From contig DFHZ01000114.1 of NCBI GenBank assembly GCA_002371985.1, positions 1-17,654 of the forward strand: a stretch of 17,654 bases of DNA. The letters are read 5' to 3'. Made by a program: the position numbers and the translations under genes. The DNA comes from Ruminococcaceae bacterium UBA3710. Lineage in GTDB: Bacteria > Bacillota > Clostridia > Oscillospirales > Acutalibacteraceae. Shown here piece by piece: positions 14,759-17,654 of this stretch. The number at the start of each line of letters is the position of its first letter. The stretch's first letter is position 1. Below the pieces are notes generated by a model. The model worked only from the letters and a program-made list of their open reading frames with translations. It was not told the origin of the DNA and did no database searches.

Positions 14759-14778
14759 ATTTGTAAAGGCGGTGCAGT

Positions 14779-15336
14779 ATGGATAAAAGAATATATGAGT
14801 GTTTGGTTGATTGCCCCATTATTTCAGCGGTCAGAAACGATATGTTTGAAGAAGCGGTAAACTCTCCGTGCAAACTTGTTTTCTTGCTTGATGCGGATAT
14901 TTTAAATATAAAGGAACGAATTGAAAAACTGCATAGTCAAAACAAAAAAGCATTTGTCCATATCGACCTTGCAAGTGGAATAGGTAAGGACAGTTCGGGT
15001 ATCGAGTTTTTAAAAAATTGCGGAGCCGACGGAATTATCAGCACAAAAATCGGAGTTATCCGTATAGCCAAAGAAAAAGGAATGTCTACCGTTCAGAGAA
15101 TTTTTGCCCTTGATTCTCAGGGCGTTTTCGGAGCGATTGATTCCGTAAAACAGGCAAACCCCGATTTTATCGAGGTTATGCCGGGAATTGCTTTTAAGGT
15201 TGTAGAGAGAATATCCGTTATGCGAATACCCGTTATTGCAGGGGGACTTATAGATTCAAAAGCCGAAGTTTTCTCGGCTCTTGATGTCGGAGCAATAGCG
15301 GTATCAACAGGGAAAAAAGAATTATGGTATATGTAA
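14779..15336 (+). CDS. glpP: GlpP-family glycerol-3-phosphate-responsive antiterminator
   Basis: This 185-residue protein is full length for the GlpP family. In Bacillus subtilis GlpP binds the glpD leader mRNA with glycerol-3-phosphate and prevents termination. The fold is a small TIM-like barrel; conserved stretches are CPIISAVRND near the start, FVHIDLASGIGKDSSGIEFL, GADGIISTK, and the phosphate-binding C-terminal region EVMPGIAFKVV ... PVIAGGLIDSKAEV ... GAIAVSTG. No glycerol gene is adjacent. Instead it diverges from the malate operon, whose leader carries a terminator-like hairpin, so that operon is a possible target. AGGCGGTG precedes the ATG closely. The stop codon lies in the first arm of a terminator palindrome. 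Confidence 0.88.
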   Translation: MDKRIYECLVDCPIISAVRNDMFEEAVNSPCKLVFLLDADILNIKERIEKLHSQNKKAFVHIDLASGIGKDSSGIEFLKNCGADGIISTKIGVIRIAKEKGMSTVQRIFALDSQGVFGAIDSVKQANPDFIEVMPGIAFKVVERISVMRIPVIAGGLIDSKAEVFSALDVGAIAVSTGKKELWYM

Positions 15337-15360
15337 AGAGAACCTTAAAAGGTTCTCTTT
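15335..15360 (+). terminator. Near-palindrome, copy 1, overlapping the glpP stop codon
   Basis: Arms AAAGAGAACCTT (15335-15346) and AAGGTTCTCTTT (15349-15360) around a central AA form a 12-bp stem. It probably ends glpP transcription. The same 26 bp recurs at 15588-15613. Confidence 0.7.
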
Positions 15361-15387
15361 ACAGTCTGTCGATAAACCTTTTTTAGT

Positions 15388-15417
15388 TCGGCACCATTTT
15401 GGTGCCGATTTATTTTT
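15388..15417 (+). terminator. Terminator-like hairpin within the array
   Basis: TCGGCACCA (15388-15396) and TGGTGCCGA (15400-15408) with a TTT loop are followed by TTTATTTTT, the best intrinsic terminator for plus-strand readthrough from glpP. Confidence 0.75.
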
Positions 15418-15587
15418 CCGGCGACAGGTGCGGCGGAAAAATACTTTGTAAGCGAAAACCGCTTTAATAAAGCGGTTTTCAAGAGTGCGTGGGTGGTATT
15501 GGCGGGAGTAGAGTGCAGTCCGAAAATGTTTCATTTTCGGCGAACGGCATTTCCGCCAAGAGAGTGTCGACTTTTTCGACACTCTCT

Positions 15588-15613
15588 AAAGAGAACCTTA
15601 AAAGGTTCTCTTT
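15588..15613 (-). terminator. Near-palindrome, copy 2, at the tetR stop codon
   Basis: This copy is identical in all 26 bases to 15335-15360. It directly follows the tetR stop codon on the minus strand and probably terminates that gene. Confidence 0.7.
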
Positions 15614-16137
15614 TATAGTTTAATTATTCGGTTTATAAACGGACCGAAATCGTCAAACTGAATACCCTCTTTTGACGATTCAAACAGTAAAATTTCGGTT
15701 ATAAAATCCGTCGGGTCGGGACTCATATTTACGCAGAAATAAAGAAGAGTAGAGTGAATTAACTCTGAAAGTTCTTTAAAAAGTAATGAGGAAAGTTCGC
15801 TTTGAACTTTGTCGCTGTTTGCGGATAAGCCCCAGGTTTCTCTGCACGATTGTTGAAAACTCAAAACCGTTTCAAAAATTATTTTTATGGTATGATAACC
15901 GTCAAACGACGGTTTTATTTTATTTTTGCTCTTTTCGATTTCCTTTTGCCAGTCAAGAAGCATTATGTTCGCTATTAAGTTTTCTTTGGACGGATAATAA
16001 TTGTATATTGTCCCTATCGCAATATCGCATTGTTTTGAAAGAGCCCTGATATTAAAAGCGTCAAAACCGCCGTTATCAAGAATTTCTTTGCCTTTTGAAA
16101 GTATTTTACTTTGTATGTTTTCAATTTTTTTAGGCAT
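15613..16137 (-). CDS. TetR/AcrR-family transcriptional regulator
   Basis: This 174-residue regulator has an N-terminal TetR helix-turn-helix at about residues 8-53, with the typical ALSKQCDIAIGTIYNYYPSK recognition region. The C-terminal ligand domain (about 75-174) is not recognisable by motif. The length is slightly short for the family (usually 180-220). AGGAG (16149-16145) precedes ATG 16137 by seven bases, and a consensus promoter lies just upstream. It diverges from the vanZ-like gene, so that gene is a natural target candidate; no drug pump is adjacent. Inducer and targets are unknown. Confidence 0.88.
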   Translation of the reverse strand: MPKKIENIQSKILSKGKEILDNGGFDAFNIRALSKQCDIAIGTIYNYYPSKENLIANIMLLDWQKEIEKSKNKIKPSFDGYHTIKIIFETVLSFQQSCRETWGLSANSDKVQSELSSLLFKELSELIHSTLLYFCVNMSPDPTDFITEILLFESSKEGIQFDDFGPFINRIIKL

Positions 16138-16166
16138 AGCGACTCTCCTACAAATAATATAAGTAA

Positions 16167-16195
16167 ATTATAATACCTTAATATCAAACAGTCAA
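16167..16195 (-). promoter_or_regulatory. Promoter of the tetR gene, with possible operator
   Basis: On the minus strand, TTGACT (16195-16190), a 17-bp spacer and TATAAT (16172-16167) are near consensus. A loose dyad, TAAG (16160-16163) with CTTA (16177-16180), brackets the -10 box and could be an autoregulatory site; that part is weak. Confidence 0.8.
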
Positions 16196-16212
16196 TAATA
16201 TAAAAAATATAA

Positions 16213-16236
16213 TTGTCCTTACCAACAGTAAGTCTT
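16213..16236 (+). repeat. 24-bp repeat, left copy, upstream of the vanZ-like gene
   Basis: This stretch is the exact reverse complement of 17535-17558. It contains the dyad CTTAC-N5-GTAAG (16219-16233) and ends three bases before the putative vanZ -35 box. Confidence 0.85.
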
Positions 16237-16238
16237 GG

Positions 16239-16266
16239 TTGATTTTCGCTGATTTTATGGTATAAT
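16239..16266 (+). promoter_or_regulatory. Promoter of the vanZ-like gene
   Basis: TTGATT (16239-16244), a 16-bp spacer and TATAAT (16261-16266) give a plausible housekeeping promoter, divergent from the tetR promoter. Confidence 0.65.
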
Positions 16267-16305
16267 ATCTTTTACATATTTTTTATTTCTTGGGGGAGTA
16301 AGTTT

Positions 16306-16812
16306 TTGGCTTGGCTTGATTTTGCCGTTTTGGCTTTAATATATATTTTTGTCCTTTTCAAAAAATGGGGGAAAAGCGGAAAAAGAGTTTTAATAGGCAA
16401 AACATTTATGTATGTCTACCTTTCGTTTGTACTGTATTTTACCTTAATGCCGATTGTTTCGGAATTGCCCTTTGTTTTTAATCATGAATACAGACCTATG
16501 AATTTGCATCCGTTTGAAGATATAATTCTTCACCATGCAAATGCGAAAAAAGAAGTAATTTTGAATGTCGTTATGACTATTCCTTTCGGAATGCTTTTTC
16601 CTGTTGTGCATAATAATAAAAAATTTATTTTTATAAAAACAGTTTTCGCAACATTTTTTCTGAGCCTTTTTATAGAGATTGTTCAACCCCTTATAAACGG
16701 CTTTAGGGCATCTGATATAACCGATGTAATTACCAATACGGTAGGCGGAATTATAGGCTTTTTGATTTATTATTGCATTAAATATTTAATTGTTAAATTG
16801 AATAAAAAATAG
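16306..16812 (+). CDS. VanZ-family integral membrane protein
   Basis: This 168-residue protein has about four membrane helices (roughly residues 3-20, 31-50, 84-103 with NVVMTIPFGMLFP, and 107-124, plus a C-terminal segment 140-160). Family hallmarks are NVVMTIPFG, the EIVQPLINGFRASDITDVITN block and the GGIIGFLIYY tail. VanZ of Tn1546 confers low-level teicoplanin resistance by an unclear mechanism; most chromosomal VanZ-like proteins are uncharacterised, so resistance should not be assumed. Start is TTG 16306 with a strong GGGGGAG site (16292-16298) seven bases upstream; no better ATG exists. It diverges from tetR and converges with the cyclophilin gene. Confidence 0.85.
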   Translation: MAWLDFAVLALIYIFVLFKKWGKSGKRVLIGKTFMYVYLSFVLYFTLMPIVSELPFVFNHEYRPMNLHPFEDIILHHANAKKEVILNVVMTIPFGMLFPVVHNNKKFIFIKTVFATFFLSLFIEIVQPLINGFRASDITDVITNTVGGIIGFLIYYCIKYLIVKLNKK

Positions 16813-16840
16813 AAAAAGAGGGGAAAGCCCCTCTTTTTTA
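16813..16840. terminator. Bidirectional terminator between vanZ-like and cyclophilin genes
   Basis: An 11-bp stem (16813-16823 with 16828-16838, core GAGGGG/CCCCTC) with an AAAG loop is flanked by A and T runs and overlaps the stop codon of the minus-strand gene. Confidence 0.92.
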
Positions 16841-17500
16841 TTTTTCAATATAAATTTTCGTGATTATCGGTTGATTTTCTTTCGGTATGGTGCCGTTGTT
16901 GTCGGTTGGTTTTGCGTCGGTGCAAATTGCATCAACAACTTCCATTCCTTCGGTAACATATCCGAAACAAGCATACTGTCCGTCTAATGAATATGTGTTA
17001 CGCTGACTTGTTTCATGAACGATAAAAAACTGCGAACTTGCACTGTCCATATCGTAGCCGTTTCTTGCCATGGAAATGGCACCCCTTGTGTGCGATAAAT
17101 CGTTTTTAACACCGTTTTGAAGAAACTCGCCCTTGATTGTTTCTTCGCTTCCGCCCGTACCGTTGCCCTGCGGGTCGCCGCCCTGAATCATAAAGCCCGA
17201 CATAATGCGGTGGAAAGTAAGCCCGTCGTAAAAACCGCTCTCTACAAGTTTTTTAAAGTTCTTGACGGTGATAGGTGCTTTTTTTGCGTCAAGTGCAACC
17301 TTAATTGTTCCGTAATCTTTGACCTCTATAACTATATGGTCGGTTGCGGTATATTCGGTTGTAAACTTGAAAGAAGAGTCTTCGGTATCTTCAACCTCTT
17401 CCCACTTTTCTCCGCAACCGACAAAACAACCGGCAACAAGCGAAATAGCCAATATAAGCGATAAAACTTTAATCGTATTTTTAAATTTGCGGTTTAACAT
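16838..17500 (-). CDS. Cyclophilin-type peptidyl-prolyl isomerase lipoprotein
   Basis: This 220-residue exported lipoprotein should catalyse proline isomerisation in proteins folding outside the membrane. A signal peptide ends in lipobox LVAG-C25; a short acidic linker (EEVEDTEDSS) follows, then a cyclophilin domain from about residue 55. Active-site segments are FHRIMSGFMIQGGDPQGNGT (catalytic Arg in FHR), GAISMARNGYDMDSASSQFF and ACFGYVTEGMEVVD. Start ATG 17500 has AAAAGGAG (17515-17508) seven bases upstream. No convincing promoter is seen upstream; that region is occupied by the second 24-bp repeat and a cluster of hairpins. It converges with the vanZ-like gene across a shared terminator. 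Confidence 0.94.
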   Translation of the reverse strand: MLNRKFKNTIKVLSLILAISLVAGCFVGCGEKWEEVEDTEDSSFKFTTEYTATDHIVIEVKDYGTIKVALDAKKAPITVKNFKKLVESGFYDGLTFHRIMSGFMIQGGDPQGNGTGGSEETIKGEFLQNGVKNDLSHTRGAISMARNGYDMDSASSQFFIVHETSQRNTYSLDGQYACFGYVTEGMEVVDAICTDAKPTDNNGTIPKENQPIITKIYIEK

Positions 17501-17534
17501 TTTTGTACTCCTTTTGATTTTGAAAATGCAAATA

Positions 17535-17558
17535 AAGACTTACTGTTGGTAAGGACAA
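17535..17558 (-). repeat. 24-bp repeat, right copy, upstream of the cyclophilin gene
   Basis: It is the exact reverse complement of 16213-16236, in the same orientation relative to its downstream gene, and ends 34 bases before the start codon. The CTTAC-N5-GTAAG dyad is at 17538-17552. Confidence 0.85.
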
Positions 17559-17561
17559 ATC

Positions 17562-17654
17562 GGTTTTGGAAGGCAATTTTTGCTACGGTCATTGCCTCAA
17601 AACCTTGACATACGCCAGTATGCCAACAATTTTCGGCTTCGACCGATAGCCGAA
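17562..17654. repeat. Hairpin cluster at the right edge of the window
   Basis: Three stems follow the 24-bp repeat: GGTTTTG-gaa-GGCAAT (17562-17577) with ATTGCC-t-CAAAACC (17591-17604); CATAC/GTATG (17609-17613/17618-17622); and TTCGGCT/AGCCGAA (17632-17638/17648-17654), which may continue past the edge. No gene is seen here. Confidence 0.6.

Larger units (their letters stand above)
15335..15613. repeat. Intergenic hairpin array bounded by identical 26-bp palindromes
   Basis: Between the two end palindromes lie five further stems: 15388-15396/15400-15408 (9 bp), 15411-15420/15434-15443 (10 bp), 15454-15465/15469-15480 (12 bp), 15520-15528/15532-15540 (9 bp) and 15559-15570/15576-15587 (12 bp). 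Only 15481-15519, a G-rich patch flanked by two AGAGTGC copies, is unpaired. No credible gene lies here; the reading frame open on the minus strand is produced by the hairpins. The array is either a mosaic of palindromic repeats, a MITE-like insertion, or a structured RNA. Confidence 0.75.

Noticed and set aside
15490..15507. Possible G-quadruplex in the G-rich patch of the hairpin array
   Set aside because: Only two-base G runs could stack on all four sides, which is common by chance and weak.
15322..15582. An 86-residue minus-strand open frame in the hairpin array
   Set aside because: It is made of the arms of the hairpins, is rich in Arg/Lys/Cys without domain character, and overlaps the glpP end.
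16306..16812. Glycopeptide resistance determinant (VanZ)
   Set aside because: There is no vanHAX, vanRS or vanY in the window; only family membership is supported.
16213..17558. A transposon bounded by the 24-bp inverted repeats
   Set aside because: The interior carries only a VanZ-like and a cyclophilin gene with normal promoters and terminator; no transposase and no target-site duplication next to the repeats is visible.

Overview
The window looks like chromosomal DNA of a low-GC, anaerobic, probably spore-forming Clostridia member (Oscillospirales/Ruminococcaceae-like gut lineages fit best). The pointers are a Re-type citrate synthase operon, a CwlD-like spore cortex amidase, a GlpP-type antiterminator, GGAGG ribosome binding sites, TTGACA/TATAAT promoters, and intergenic regions crowded with hairpins. 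The lineage is inferred from gene content only.

Layout. (1) 1-3087: a U32-family tRNA/rRNA hydroxylation protein with its terminator, then a class B penicillin-binding protein behind a strongly folded leader whose 17-bp inverted repeat covers the ribosome binding site and the first two bases of the start codon. (2) 3084-8267: a tight operon of Re-citrate synthase, FadR-type GntR regulator, aconitase and isocitrate dehydrogenase. This is the oxidative half of the TCA cycle leading to 2-oxoglutarate and glutamate. Its promoter overlaps the stop codon of the penicillin-binding protein gene and carries a TGTATACA palindrome at the start site. (3) 8379-9891, minus strand: rsmD, coaD and a coiled-coil protein of unknown role. 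(4) 10104-12181, plus strand: cwlD-like amidase and radA, translationally coupled. (5) 12285-14579, minus strand: malic enzyme downstream of a malate/lactate dehydrogenase (Ldh2 family). The leader of this operon contains a terminator-like hairpin. It shares a back-to-back palindromic promoter with a divergent glpP-like gene. (6) 15335-15613: a hairpin array bounded by two copies of one 26-bp near-palindrome, between the convergent glpP and tetR genes. (7) 15613-17654: tetR, divergent vanZ-like gene, and a convergent lipoprotein cyclophilin. A 24-bp exact inverted repeat lies upstream of both vanZ and the cyclophilin.

How the genes fit together. The central theme is C4/C6 acid metabolism. Malic enzyme and the Ldh2-family dehydrogenase could interconvert pyruvate, malate and oxaloacetate. 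Re-citrate synthase, aconitase and isocitrate dehydrogenase could then carry oxaloacetate and acetyl-CoA to 2-oxoglutarate. The regulators sit with their likely targets: GntR/FCD inside the citrate operon and GlpP next to the malate operon. Most other genes are ordinary housekeeping. I see no CRISPR, transposase, phage, tRNA or rRNA gene. The most interesting material is regulatory and intergenic: the penicillin-binding protein leader, the GlpP-adjacent leader terminator, the hairpin array and the 24-bp inverted repeat.
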